A DNA stretch of 64,000 bases from Trebonia kvetii. GTDB lineage: Bacteria > Actinomycetota > Actinomycetes > Streptosporangiales > Streptosporangiaceae. Where the stretch lies: the NCBI RefSeq assembly GCF_007827045.1, contig NZ_RPFW01000003.1:62001-126000 (forward strand). The letters are read 5' to 3'. Both the position numbers and the translations under genes were made by a program. The first letter of the stretch is position 1. Each line of letters opens with the position of its first letter. Of this stretch, positions 10,334-20,581 are shown in pieces. The notes beneath the pieces were generated by a model that was not told where the DNA came from, did not search any database, and saw nothing but the letters and a program-made list of their open reading frames with translations.

Positions 10334-12781
10334 ATGAAGATCATTCTGGGCCGCAGCCTGGCCGCTGCGGCCGGTGCCGCGCTGTACCTGCTGGCATCGG
10401 TCCTCCCGGCGAGCGCCGCCCAGAGCACAGCCAGCAGTCCGACCGTCAAGTCCTTCGGCGTGAACACGAAGTCACTGCCATCGACGGGCGGGAAGGTCCA
10501 GCTAAGCGCCGTCGTCAAGGGCGCCAGTACCTGCGCTTTCACCTCGTCGCCTGCTCTCAAGGGCCTCCCGGCCAAGATCGCGTGCAGCGGCGGATCTGCC
10601 AAGCGCACGGTTGCCGTGCCCGCCAACAAGACCGCGGGACAGCAGGCCTACAAGTTCGTGCTGACCGTCAGCGGCGGCGGCCGCAAGGTCGCGACCAAGC
10701 CGCTGACTGTCGTCGTTCGCGAGGCACCGCCGGCGGTTACCAAGCTCGCGGTGAGCCCAGCGGACCTGCCGTCAGGCGGAGGCGCAGTGGTGCTGTCCGC
10801 CGGGGTTAGCCGCTCGGCGAAATGCACGATCTCGGCGAGTCCCGCTGTCCCTGGCCTGCCGGTGACCAAGGCCTGCGCGGCGGGCGCCGTGGCCGTCGGG
10901 CTCAAAGTTCCTGTCACGCTGCCCGCGCTTGGTGGAACGGCATCGCAGAACTACCGCCTCACTCTCACGGTGTCCGGGCCCGGCGGCACGAGCAGTGCCT
11001 CGACAGCCGGCAACGTCTGGTCCGCCATGAAGTTCTCCGCCCCGCTAAGCGTCGACGCCCCCGCCGGCTGGGTAGGCACCGTATCGTGCGTCTCCGCGAC
11101 CTTCTGCATGGGGTTTGACCTGGCCACCGGCTCCGCGGAACGCTGGAACGGCACCGGCTGGTCTGCCCCCGTGCGACTCGAGACGGGTCCGTACCTCAAC
11201 AACGGCTACAACATTCACGCCTCCTGCGTGAGCACGACCTTCTGCCTGGCCGTGGACACGAGCGGGAACAGCTTCACCTACAACGGCACGTCCTGGTCGC
11301 GGGCCGCCGGCATCGGCCTGAACGCCGTCGCGGTGTCCTGCGCGAGCCAGGCGTTCTGCGTGGCCGTCGACGCGACGCGGGCGGCGACCTTCAACGGCTC
11401 CGGTTGGTCGGCGCCGGCCACCGTCGCCGCGACCGACGTGCTCAAGGCGGTTTCCTGTACGAGTGACTCCTTTTGCATGGCCGTGAGCGCGGCGGGTATG
11501 GCCTACGCCTACGGCGCGTCGGGCTGGGACGCGGGCACCCAGTATGACGTGCCTTTCTACGCAGTCCAGGTGTCCTGCGCGAGCGCCGAGCTGTGCGCGG
11601 CCGTCGACCGGAGCGGACACGCGCTGCTCTACAACGGCAGCTGGTCTGCTCCCGCGACGCTCAGCGCTAACCCGATGAACGATGTGTCCTGTGCTCGCGG
11701 CACCTCCTTCTGCATGGCGCTGAGCGGTGGCAGCTACTACACGACCGACGGCGCCACCTGGTCCGGAGCGCGAGCGCTCGATCAGCCCAAGACTTCTGTG
11801 CTGTCCTGTGCGAGCGCGACGTCCTGCATGGTGACGGACGGAACGACCATCTTCGTGCTGAGCGGCACGTCATGGACGCATTCGGCCGCTCCAGGCGGCG
11901 GGTCGAAGCACGGCTTCACCTACGCGGTCTCCTGCCCGACTCGGTCGTTCTGCATGGCGGTGGACTGGTCCGGGGCATACCTCACCTACAACGGGGACAA
12001 GTGGAGCACCCCGCAGGCCATCAGCCCGCTGGCGAGCGAGGTTGACTCGGTGTCCTGCACCAGCGCGACCTTCTGCATGGCGGTGGACGCTTCGAACTCG
12101 AAGGGCCTTGGCGGGCACATCTTCATCTTCAACGGGACTGCCTGGAAGTTTCTGGTTCAGGATGGCCTGCCGCTGAGTTCGATCTCCTGCACCGACCCGA
12201 ACTTCTGCGAGATGCTCACCTACGGGACAACGTCGCAAAGCGTCTACACCGCCACCTGGAACGGCGTCAGTGTCGGTAACGGAGCCCTCGACGCTTGGCT
12301 GGGCTTCGGGCCGGCCCCGGGCGAGGGTCAGGTGTCCTGCGCCACCAGGACCTTCTGCGTCGCGGTTGACGACCTGGGGAACGCGTTCACGTTCAACGGC
12401 AGCACCTGGTCCAGTGCCACCGCACTCGACCCGGGCTGGGCGGTCACCATGACCGGCGTCTCCTGCCCGTCCACGAGGTTCTGCGTGGCGATCGACGCGC
12501 AAGGCCATCAGTACACGTTCAACGGGAGCACATGGACCGCACCCGCCACCATCGACAGCGTGGGCGTACCGCAAACGGTCTCGTGCACCGTCGCCCGGTT
12601 CTGCCTGATGGGGGACCTCAGCGGGAATGTGGCCAGCTTCAACGGAGCGACCTGGTCCGGCACGTCCAACGTCGATCCGGTGACGACCCCCGGTACCGGC
12701 ATCACCGGCGTCTCATGCGCGGACGCCGCCAACTGCGTGGCGGTTGACTGGGAAGGCAACGCGCTGACCGGCACGGGCTGA
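10334..12781 (+). CDS. Secreted protein with two Ig-like domains and 14 Cys-pair repeats
   Basis: An 815-residue exported protein. The first 29 residues are a Sec signal peptide ending PASAA. Two related domains of about 90 residues follow, each beginning like (V)xPxxLPSxGG and holding two Cys. From about residue 225 to the end come 14 repeats of 35-50 residues with the pattern [VIL]SC-x4-6-FC-[MV]AVD-x10-YNG-x-x-WS. The paired Cys could form a disulfide per repeat, and the repeated Trp/Asn-Gly strands suggest a beta-propeller or beta-solenoid. I recognise no catalytic motif; adhesion or surface binding is a guess. The start has TAGCAT eight bases upstream and no clear ribosome site. Confidence 0.8.
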   Translation: MKIILGRSLAAAAGAALYLLASVLPASAAQSTASSPTVKSFGVNTKSLPSTGGKVQLSAVVKGASTCAFTSSPALKGLPAKIACSGGSAKRTVAVPANKTAGQQAYKFVLTVSGGGRKVATKPLTVVVREAPPAVTKLAVSPADLPSGGGAVVLSAGVSRSAKCTISASPAVPGLPVTKACAAGAVAVGLKVPVTLPALGGTASQNYRLTLTVSGPGGTSSASTAGNVWSAMKFSAPLSVDAPAGWVGTVSCVSATFCMGFDLATGSAERWNGTGWSAPVRLETGPYLNNGYNIHASCVSTTFCLAVDTSGNSFTYNGTSWSRAAGIGLNAVAVSCASQAFCVAVDATRAATFNGSGWSAPATVAATDVLKAVSCTSDSFCMAVSAAGMAYAYGASGWDAGTQYDVPFYAVQVSCASAELCAAVDRSGHALLYNGSWSAPATLSANPMNDVSCARGTSFCMALSGGSYYTTDGATWSGARALDQPKTSVLSCASATSCMVTDGTTIFVLSGTSWTHSAAPGGGSKHGFTYAVSCPTRSFCMAVDWSGAYLTYNGDKWSTPQAISPLASEVDSVSCTSATFCMAVDASNSKGLGGHIFIFNGTAWKFLVQDGLPLSSISCTDPNFCEMLTYGTTSQSVYTATWNGVSVGNGALDAWLGFGPAPGEGQVSCATRTFCVAVDDLGNAFTFNGSTWSSATALDPGWAVTMTGVSCPSTRFCVAIDAQGHQYTFNGSTWTAPATIDSVGVPQTVSCTVARFCLMGDLSGNVASFNGATWSGTSNVDPVTTPGTGITGVSCADAANCVAVDWEGNALTGTG

Positions 12782-12845
12782 GCATCTGTCCGCCGGCGTC
12801 CAGTCCACGATGATGCCGGGGCATCGCCTGCGGAGCGACGGCGGG

Positions 12846-15092
12846 TCAGCTGTTGTTCTTGGCGTCGAGGGGGATCTCGAACCAGACGGCCTTGCCGTCG
12901 GCGGTGGGGCGGGAGCCCCAGCGGGTGGCGAGCTGTTCCACCAGGTACAGGCCCCGGCCGCCCTCGTCGGTGGCGCGTGCCGTGCGCAGCCTGGGCAGCC
13001 GGAGGTCGGGGTCGAAGACCTCGACCCAGACCGATGCTGCGCCGCGGCGCAGCCGCATGGTGAATTCGCGTGGCCGGTAGACCGGCGCGAAGTGGGCGCC
13101 GAGCGCCAGGCCGGATGCGGGGGTGAGCGCGCCGACGTTCGCACCACCCGACGCGACGTCGGCCAGCGACGACTCCAGCTCCAGGTCGAAGCGGCGCCCG
13201 GCCGGGCTCGGGGTCACCGACGCGTGCAGCACCGCGTTCGTCACCACCTCGGAGACGAGCAGCAGGGCCAGGTCGGCCTGGTCGGGATGCATTTTCCAGG
13301 CCGCGAAGGTGGTGGTGGCGAGCCGCCGCGCCTCGGAGACCATGATCGGCTCGGCGGGGAAGGACCGCTGGAAGGACGCGAGATCGTCGGGTGAGGAACG
13401 GAACACCAGGATTGCCATGTCGTCGTCGATGTCGCCTGGCACGGCGTTCTCCGCGGCCACCGCGAGCGCGTCCGCCGACGGCGCCGCCGCGAGCAGCGCG
13501 TCACGCAGCATGGCGACCGCCTCGGCCTCGCTGTAGTGACCGTCGCCGTCATCCCTGGTCCGCCGGTCGGTGAGCCCGTCGGTGTACAGCACGAGTGCGG
13601 CGCCGGGCGCCAGGGTTACCGTCTGCTCGCGATAGGTCGGCAGGCCGCGGATACCGCGTCCGCGGACGCCGAGCAGCACGCCCTTGTGCCTGACCTCAAG
13701 GGGGCGGATAACGCCGTCGACAGCGAGCAGCGGCGCGGCGTGTCCCGCGTTGGCGAACGTCAGCTCCCTGGACCAGGCGTCGTAGATCAGGTAGATGCAG
13801 GAGACGGTCGGCGGGTCGCCTCCCGCGCCCACCGGGGCGGTGGAGCGGACCCACTCATCGAGCTTGCGCATGATGTCGGCGGGCGACTTCTCGTCCTGCG
13901 CGTAGGCGCGCAATGCGGCGCGCAGCTGGCCCATGGTCGCCGCGGCCCGCGCACCGCGGCCCTCGACGTCCCCGATCACCAGGCCGACCCGGCCCGCGGC
14001 AAGCGGGATGATGTCGTACCAGTCGCCGCCCACCTGGGTCTGAATGCCCTGTCCCTGGGTGGCGAGCGGCTTGGCGGGGACGTAGCGGAACGCCACCTCG
14101 AGACCGTCGAGTTCGGGGACGGAGTCGGGGAGCAGCGACTGCTGGAAGGCGAGCGCGGTCCGCCGCTCGGCCTCGAAGAGCATGGCATTGTCGATGGCCA
14201 CCGCCACCCGGGAGGCGATCGCGCCGATGAGGTCGCCGTCCGAGAGGTCGTAGTGCGGGTCCGGCCGGTCGGTGAGCCTGGACAGGGCGAGCGACATGCC
14301 GCCGAGCAGCTCGCCGCGCGCGTACAGCGGAGCGGCGATCACGGACGTCAGCCCGGCCTGGTCGGCGGCCGACATGGACTGCTCGCTCGGCGCCGGGTAG
14401 AAGTCTGCCTGGAGATCCGGAACCACGATCGTCTCAAGGCGGGACATGGCCTGCTGCATGAAGTGGCCAGGCGGGTAGTGGATCGCCTCGCCGACCCGCG
14501 CCCAGGTGCCCTCGGGCGGCTCCCAGCCCCCGGCGTGCGCCGCCGCGCGCCTGATCAGCTTCTCGCCGCTGAACAGGTCGATGAAGCAGTGGTCGGCGAA
14601 CCGGGGCACCAGGATCTGGGCGACCTGCCGCAGCGTCGCGTCGAGCTCGAGTGAGCCGGCGAGCCGCTGCCCGATTCGCTCGAGCACCCGGAGCCGGTCT
14701 GGCTCGCGCAGCGAGTCCCGCCGCCCCGCCTCGGTGATGACCAGCACGATGCCGTCGATTTCGCCCGACGGGTCGCGCAGCGGCACCGCCACTTCCCTGA
14801 TAAAGAGCAGGCTGCCATCGCTGCGGTGCCCGGCGAACGAATCCTCCCAGGAAATGCCGCTCAGCACCTGCCTGGTGATCTGGTCGACCCGGCCGGGCTC
14901 ACCCTCGGGAAGCAGCCCGAGTTCGCCAAGGGGCTTGCCCGTGAACGACACAGTGGCGCCATCGAGACGTAGCAGCTTAGCAACGTAATCGTTTGAGAAC
15001 ACTACGTTGCCGGCCCGGTCCGCCACGATGACGCCGATCTCGGCCTGGCTCAGCACGATCTCTGCCGGCAGGCTCTCATTCCAGCGCGTCAT
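12846..15092 (-). CDS. PAS-GAF-PP2C (SpoIIE-type) phosphatase with C-terminal anti-sigma-like ATPase domain
   Basis: A 748-residue cytoplasmic signalling protein. Domains in order: PAS (about 10-115, VIVADRAGNVVFSND), GAF (about 150-310), PP2C/SpoIIE phosphatase (about 330-545, with GGDWYD, IGDVEGRG, YTDGL and DDDMAIL metal-binding motifs), and an RsbW-like HATPase_c domain (about 565-745, with LVSEVVTNAVLHA and DEGGRGLYLVEQLA), which has a roughly 50-residue insert before the G1 box. Such proteins regulate anti-anti-sigma factors in partner-switching stress or development pathways. The ATG at 15092 is favoured over the GTG at 15098 because GGAG is seven bases from the ATG. No partner antagonist gene is adjacent. 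Confidence 0.9.
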   Translation of the reverse strand: MTRWNESLPAEIVLSQAEIGVIVADRAGNVVFSNDYVAKLLRLDGATVSFTGKPLGELGLLPEGEPGRVDQITRQVLSGISWEDSFAGHRSDGSLLFIREVAVPLRDPSGEIDGIVLVITEAGRRDSLREPDRLRVLERIGQRLAGSLELDATLRQVAQILVPRFADHCFIDLFSGEKLIRRAAAHAGGWEPPEGTWARVGEAIHYPPGHFMQQAMSRLETIVVPDLQADFYPAPSEQSMSAADQAGLTSVIAAPLYARGELLGGMSLALSRLTDRPDPHYDLSDGDLIGAIASRVAVAIDNAMLFEAERRTALAFQQSLLPDSVPELDGLEVAFRYVPAKPLATQGQGIQTQVGGDWYDIIPLAAGRVGLVIGDVEGRGARAAATMGQLRAALRAYAQDEKSPADIMRKLDEWVRSTAPVGAGGDPPTVSCIYLIYDAWSRELTFANAGHAAPLLAVDGVIRPLEVRHKGVLLGVRGRGIRGLPTYREQTVTLAPGAALVLYTDGLTDRRTRDDGDGHYSEAEAVAMLRDALLAAAPSADALAVAAENAVPGDIDDDMAILVFRSSPDDLASFQRSFPAEPIMVSEARRLATTTFAAWKMHPDQADLALLLVSEVVTNAVLHASVTPSPAGRRFDLELESSLADVASGGANVGALTPASGLALGAHFAPVYRPREFTMRLRRGAASVWVEVFDPDLRLPRLRTARATDEGGRGLYLVEQLATRWGSRPTADGKAVWFEIPLDAKNNS

Positions 15093-15126
15093 TGTCACGC
15101 TCCGGTCACCTGAACAGGTCTCCTGG

Positions 15127-15837
15127 TTACTCCTTGGATACGAATACGTGTGAGGCTACCTCTGCCGGAAGATCGATGGGCTCCGCCACGTCCGCGCCGT
15201 CCGCGCCACACACCCGGACCCCACCTTCCACCGCCGCGAGTGATACCTCGCGTCCGGGTTGTATCCCGGCCCGCTTCAGTTTAAGCATCAGGTCCATATC
15301 GCTTTGGAGTTGCTCGGTGATCCGGGTAACCGTGGACCGCACCGGCTCCTTGGCCGTGTGGATGATGTCGACCATCGTGGCGTCTGGTGCGGCGTCCGCG
15401 TGCTCCGGCGACGCGGCGAGTTCGTCAAGCCCTGGGATGAGGTTGCCGTGGGGGCAGCGCTCGGGGTGCCCGAGCATTTCGTACAGCCGCCGCTCGACGG
15501 ATTCGGAGATGACGTGCTCCCAGCGGCACGCCTCGATGTGCACCTCTTCCCACGGCATCTGGATGACGCTGACAAGCAGGCACTCGGCCAGCCGGTGCTT
15601 GCGCATCACCCGGGTGGCCAGCGACCGGCCGGCGTCGGTAAGCGCGAGCTGGCGGTCTCCCGCCACGTGGAGGAGACCATCGCGCTCCATCCTGGCGACC
15701 GTCTGGCTGACCGTCGGGCCGGATTGGGCAAGCCGCTCCGCGATCCGCGCGCGCAGCGGGACGATCCCTTCCTCTTCAAGTTCGAACACCGTACGGAGGT
15801 ACATCTCCGTCGTGTCGATAAGCCCATGGGCAGTCAC
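15127..15837 (-). CDS. ideR: Iron-dependent repressor, DtxR/IdeR type
   Basis: A 236-residue metalloregulator. The N-terminus LIDTTEMYLRTVFELEEEG and the helix-turn-helix RIAERLAQSGPTVSQTVARMERDGL are near-identical to the DtxR/IdeR pattern. Metal-ligand motifs MRKHRLAE and EACRWEHV supply the His, Glu and Cys ligands of both iron sites. A C-terminal SH3-like domain follows. The frame is open upstream to 15882, but the GTG at 15837 has AGGAGG nine bases upstream and gives the family N-terminus. It would repress iron uptake genes elsewhere when Fe(II) is plentiful; none of its usual targets is in the window. Confidence 0.93.
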   Translation of the reverse strand: MTAHGLIDTTEMYLRTVFELEEEGIVPLRARIAERLAQSGPTVSQTVARMERDGLLHVAGDRQLALTDAGRSLATRVMRKHRLAECLLVSVIQMPWEEVHIEACRWEHVISESVERRLYEMLGHPERCPHGNLIPGLDELAASPEHADAAPDATMVDIIHTAKEPVRSTVTRITEQLQSDMDLMLKLKRAGIQPGREVSLAAVEGGVRVCGADGADVAEPIDLPAEVASHVFVSKE

Positions 15838-15914
15838 TGAAAAATTCCTCCTGACAGCGATGCTACGCGCTCGCGTCACCACCGTCAGAAACCTAAGAAG
15901 ACTGTCGAATATGC

Positions 15915-16517
15915 CTAGGGGGACAGCCTTTCGACCGTCCAGCCGTCACCGGAGCGGCGGCAGCTGAGCCGGTCGTGCAGCCGGTTCGGCCGCGACTGCC
16001 AGAACTCGATCCGGTTCGGCACGATGAGGTACCCGCCCCAGAAGTCCGGCATCGGCACCTCGGTGCCCTCCGGCCAGCGCGCGGACAGCTTGGCGACGCG
16101 GTCGTCGAGTTCGTCGCGTGACTGGAGCACCGTGGACTGACGCGACGCCCAGGCGCCGATCTGCGACAGCCAGGGCCGCGAGTGGTAGTAGGGCTCGCTT
16201 TCCTCCATGGTCAGCTGCCGCACGGACCCCTCCACCGTCACCTGGCGGCCCATGGCGTACCAGGGGAAGAGCGCGCAGCAGCGCGGGTCGGCGGCGAGGT
16301 CCCGTCCCTTGCGCGAGGTCCGGTTGGTGTAGAAGGTGAAACCGTCCGCGTCGTGCGCCTTGAGCAGCACGGTCCGCGCGTGCGGCACGTCACCGATGGT
16401 TGTCAGCACCATCGCGTTCGGCTCAGGCAGCCCGGCCGCCATTGCCTCATCGAACCAGTGAGCGAACTGCTTCATCGGGGAGCTGTCGAGCATCTCGGGA
16501 GTCAACGCCCTGTCCAT
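15915..16517 (-). CDS. pdxH: Pyridoxamine/pyridoxine 5'-phosphate oxidase
   Basis: A 200-residue FMN enzyme oxidising pyridoxine/pyridoxamine phosphate to pyridoxal phosphate. Motifs include [36 protein letters not shown], the FMN-binding RQVTVEGSV and the C-terminal [14 protein letters not shown] signature. It is slightly short at the N-terminus. I chose the ATG at 16517, with TAAGAT eight bases upstream and no ribosome site, so the message may be nearly leaderless; a GTG at 16553 is a weaker alternative. PLP made here would be used by enzymes such as the nearby SerC. Divergent from citrate synthase. Confidence 0.92.
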   Translation of the reverse strand: MDRALTPEMLDSSPMKQFAHWFDEAMAAGLPEPNAMVLTTIGDVPHARTVLLKAHDADGFTFYTNRTSRKGRDLAADPRCCALFPWYAMGRQVTVEGSVRQLTMEESEPYYHSRPWLSQIGAWASRQSTVLQSRDELDDRVAKLSARWPEGTEVPMPDFWGGYLIVPNRIEFWQSRPNRLHDRLSCRRSGDGWTVERLSP

Positions 16518-16691
16518 AACCGTAGATCTTAGGTCCGCGGCCCGGCAGGCCACGCGCTGCCATCGCCTGGGTGAGAAAGCGCGATCCCTGCACGTTCCGC
16601 GAAATTCTGCGGTTCTTTACGCGGTAGCAGCCTATCACTGTCGCGCAGAGCGGAGTTTGAATGAAATTCTTCAGCATCTAGAGAGGTAACG

Positions 16692-17792
16692 ATGTCAGAC
16701 TTCAAGCCGGGCCTCGAGGGCGTCGTCGCCTTCGAGACCGAGATCGCCGAGCCCGACAAAGACGGCGGCTCACTCCGCTATCGCGGCGTGGACATCGAGG
16801 AGCTCGTGGGGCACGTGTCCTACGGTCACGTCTGGGGGCTGCTCGTCGACAACGCGTTCGGCCAGAGCCTCCCGTCCCCCGAGGCGGTCGAGCTGCCGGT
16901 ACGCACCGGCGATGCCCGAGTAGACGCGCAGAGCGGCGTGGCGGCACTCGCCGCGCGGTGGGGCCTGCGCCCGCTTTACGACATCACGCCGGAGCAGGCA
17001 CGCGAGGACGTCGGCCGCGCAAGCGCGCAGCTGCTGTCGTTCATCGCCCAGTCCGTGCGGGGCACGGATCTGCCGCCCGTTCCGCAGCGCCTCGTGGACG
17101 AGGCGACCTCGCCCGCCGAGGCATTCCTCGTCCGCTGGCGCGGCGAGCCGGATCCGCGGCACGTCAAGGCGCTCGACGCGTACTGGGTGAGCGCGGCCGA
17201 GCACGGCATGAACGCCTCCACGTTCACCGCCCGGGTAATCGCGTCCACCGGCGCCGACGTGGCCGCCGCCCTCTCCGGCGCGGTCGGCGCGCTGTCCGGT
17301 CCGCTGCACGGCGGCGCGCCGGCCCGCGTGCTGCACATGATCGAGGAGGTGGAGCGCACCGGCGACGCGGAAGGCTACGTGAAGGGCGTTCTCGACCGCC
17401 ACGACCGCCTGATGGGCTTCGGGCACCGGGTCTACCGAGCCGAGGACCCCCGGGCCCGGGTGCTACGGCGCACCGCCAAGGAGCTCGGCGCGCCCAGGTT
17501 CGAGGTCGCGCTCGCGCTGGAGAACGCGGCGCTCGCCGAGCTTCGCGCCCGCCGGCCTGATCGCGTGCTCGAGACCAACGTCGAGTTCTGGGCGGCGATC
17601 GTGCTCGACTTCGCCGAGGTGCCCGCGGACGTCACCCCGGTCATGTTCACCTGCGCGCGGACGGGGGGGTGGTCCGCGCACATCATGGAGCAGAAGCTGA
17701 CCGGGCGCCTGGTCCGCCCGTCGGCCAGGTACATCGGCCCGAGTCTCCGCCCGGTGCGAGAAGTGCCAGGCGCAGCCGAGGTTTTGTTTTAA
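16692..17792 (+). CDS. citA: Citrate synthase, CitA-like
   Basis: A 366-residue citrate synthase condensing acetyl-CoA and oxaloacetate. It has the RYRGVDIEEL N-terminal motif, the first catalytic His in AEHGMNAST, the second in GFGHRVYRAEDPR, and a C-terminal RPSARYIGP. The third catalytic position, usually NVDF, reads NVEF here, so Asp is replaced by Glu; I believe the actinobacterial CitA subfamily shares this, but I have not aligned it. Length fits the short type II-like or methylcitrate-synthase group. The start ATG follows an AGAGGT site. A strong terminator hairpin lies 14 bases after the stop. Confidence 0.9.
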   Translation: MSDFKPGLEGVVAFETEIAEPDKDGGSLRYRGVDIEELVGHVSYGHVWGLLVDNAFGQSLPSPEAVELPVRTGDARVDAQSGVAALAARWGLRPLYDITPEQAREDVGRASAQLLSFIAQSVRGTDLPPVPQRLVDEATSPAEAFLVRWRGEPDPRHVKALDAYWVSAAEHGMNASTFTARVIASTGADVAAALSGAVGALSGPLHGGAPARVLHMIEEVERTGDAEGYVKGVLDRHDRLMGFGHRVYRAEDPRARVLRRTAKELGAPRFEVALALENAALAELRARRPDRVLETNVEFWAAIVLDFAEVPADVTPVMFTCARTGGWSAHIMEQKLTGRLVRPSARYIGPSLRPVREVPGAAEVLF

Positions 17793-17805
17793 CCTCAGCC
17801 ACCGT

Positions 17806-17838
17806 GCGGGGACGGCGCGGCTCTTGCGCCGTCCCCGC
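17806..17838 (+). terminator. Terminator after citA
   Basis: A perfect 13-bp stem (GCGGGGACGGCGC at 17806-17818 with GCGCCGTCCCCGC at 17826-17838) and a 7-base loop lie 14 bases past the citA stop. There is no U-tract, as is common in high-GC actinobacteria. Confidence 0.8.
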
Positions 17839-17914
17839 GGCGGGGCGAACTGGGGGGCTGCGCGGGCCCCCGATGATCGGGGGGTGCAGAGAGGTCGTCT
17901 CCCCGCAAAGTAGC

Positions 17915-19131
<1,217 letters not shown>

Positions 19132-19160
19132 GAGTTCAGCGTACGTTGCGGTGGTTCCTG

Positions 19161-19772
19161 GTGAGACTGTTCGTCGCTCTCGCGCCGTCTGAGGCGGCGC
19201 TAGACGATCTGGAGGCGGCCTGCGCGCCGCTGCGGGCTGGCGCCGCCGAGTTGCGCTGGACCGGCCGTGAGCTGCGGCACATCACTCTCGCCTTCCTCGG
19301 CGAGGTCGGCGAGGACCGGCTGCCCGCGCTGCTGCCGAGGCTCGAGCGTGCGGCGCGGCGGCATCCGGCGTTCGGCCTCAGCATCGCAGGCGGCGGCGCG
19401 TTTCCCAGTCCGGCGCGTGCCACCGTGCTGTGGAGCGGTCTCGCGGGCGACAGGAAGGCGCTCGGGGAACTGGCGATGTCGGTCGGCGCGGGCGCACGCC
19501 GGGCGGGCGCGGCGCCGCCCGACGAGGGCAGGCGGTACCGGCCGCACGTGACGCTCGGCCGCTGCCGCGTCCCCGCCGACCTGCGGCAGGCCGTAGCGGA
19601 GCTGTCTGGTTACGCCGGGCCTGCGTGGACGGCCACGGAGATCCAGCTCATCCGCAGCACGCTCGGCGGTCAGCCGCGATACCAGACCATCGGCGCCTGG
19701 CCGCTTAAGACTGGCTTATTTTTTCGAGTATCGGCGCCGCCTGGCGGAGGATCTGGCGTTCCTCGGGGGTGA
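19161..19772 (+). CDS. thpR: RNA 2',3'-cyclic phosphodiesterase (2H/LigT family)
   Basis: A 203-residue 2H phosphoesterase. Both HxT motifs are present, HITLAFLGEV near residue 38 and HVTLGRCR near residue 130, which form the active site opening 2',3'-cyclic phosphate at RNA ends. The opening VRLFVALAPSEAAL is the usual ThpR start, so I chose the GTG at 19161 (GGTGG six bases upstream) over the TTG at 19146. The C-terminal 22 residues overlap the convergent MarR gene by 68 bases and are probably not conserved. Confidence 0.87.
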   Translation: MRLFVALAPSEAALDDLEAACAPLRAGAAELRWTGRELRHITLAFLGEVGEDRLPALLPRLERAARRHPAFGLSIAGGGAFPSPARATVLWSGLAGDRKALGELAMSVGAGARRAGAAPPDEGRRYRPHVTLGRCRVPADLRQAVAELSGYAGPAWTATEIQLIRSTLGGQPRYQTIGAWPLKTGLFFRVSAPPGGGSGVPRG

Positions 19773-20157
19773 GTTCCTGCAGGCGCTGCGCCAGCCAGGC
19801 CTCGCGAAGGCGACGCACGCGCTGCACCAGGTCCCTGCCGTCCGGTGTCACGGTGAGTATGACCTGCCTGCGGTCGGTCGAATGCGGCTCCCTTAGCACC
19901 AGGCCGCGCTCCTCGAGCACGGCGATCACCCGGGTCATCGAGGGGGGCTGGACCTTTTCATGCTCGGCGAGCTCGCCTGGCGTCATCGGGCCCTTGCGCT
20001 CAAGTGCCGCGAGGGCGGCGAGCTGAATGTCGGACAGGGCGGTCTCTGGGCCGCCGAGTCCGAGGCGCTCCACGCGGAGACGCCGTGCGAGCCTGCTGAC
20101 CGAGATCCGCATCGCGGTGGCGAGACCCGGGTCCGTCTGTGTACCTGCCTCAGGCAT
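19705..20157 (-). CDS. MarR-family transcriptional regulator
   Basis: A 150-residue winged-helix regulator. The core reads LSDIQLAALAALERKGPMTPGELAEHEKVQPPSMTRVIAVLEERGLVLREPHSTDRRQVILTVTPDG in pieces typical of MarR: helix-turn-helix about residues 45-95, the wing DRRQ, and a C-terminal dimerisation helix. It is divergent from the DUF2530 gene and convergent with thpR. In related actinobacteria a MarR gene commonly sits beside the DUF2530/DUF3027/MFS group. Ligand and targets are unknown. Confidence 0.87.
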   Translation of the reverse strand: MPEAGTQTDPGLATAMRISVSRLARRLRVERLGLGGPETALSDIQLAALAALERKGPMTPGELAEHEKVQPPSMTRVIAVLEERGLVLREPHSTDRRQVILTVTPDGRDLVQRVRRLREAWLAQRLQELTPEERQILRQAAPILEKISQS

Positions 20158-20215
20158 CCACCAAGTACATCATGCGCGGGCAGGTCAGATAGGCATGGTC
20201 GGCTAGCCTTGGGGT

Positions 20216-20581
20216 GTGAGTCAGAGTCCGCAGGTCGGTCGCGGTCAGCGGCGTCCGCCGCCACCGCCAAGGGAAGCGGACGACCGTAAGGTGACCGCCA
20301 CCATCACGTTCGGCTGGGCAGTAGCGCTCGCCGTGCTGCTTGCCGTGCGCAGCGAGCTGCCCGCCGATGTCCGCTGGTGGATATGGACGTGCGTCATCGG
20401 CGTGCTGATGGGCCTGTTCGGGCTCTGGTACGTGCCGCTACTCAAGCGCAGGCGGGCGCGCATCGCCGAGCGGGCCAGGGCCGCGCAGGAGGCTCAGCTC
20501 TCCTCGGGGTACGAGTCGCGGGACAGCGGCTCGAACACCGTTTCCTCGACAGAGACGCCAGGCAAGTCCACGAGGTCGTAG
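20216..20581 (+). CDS. DUF2530-family two-helix membrane protein
   Basis: A 121-residue protein: a proline-rich cytoplasmic start (RRPPPPPRE), then two hydrophobic helices around residues 28-48 and 56-75, and a basic, Arg-rich C-terminus. This matches the DUF2530 family of actinobacteria. The GTG start has TAGCCT exactly six bases upstream (20204-20209), so it is probably leaderless. The last 29 codons overlap the end of the convergent DUF3027 gene by 88 bases. Function unknown. Confidence 0.75.
   Translation: MSQSPQVGRGQRRPPPPPREADDRKVTATITFGWAVALAVLLAVRSELPADVRWWIWTCVIGVLMGLFGLWYVPLLKRRRARIAERARAAQEAQLSSGYESRDSGSNTVSSTETPGKSTRS

Noticed and set aside
12812..12825. GATGCCGGGGCATC between the repeat protein and phosphatase genes
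   Set aside because: Only a 5-bp stem with a 4-base loop and no U-tract; too weak to call a terminator.
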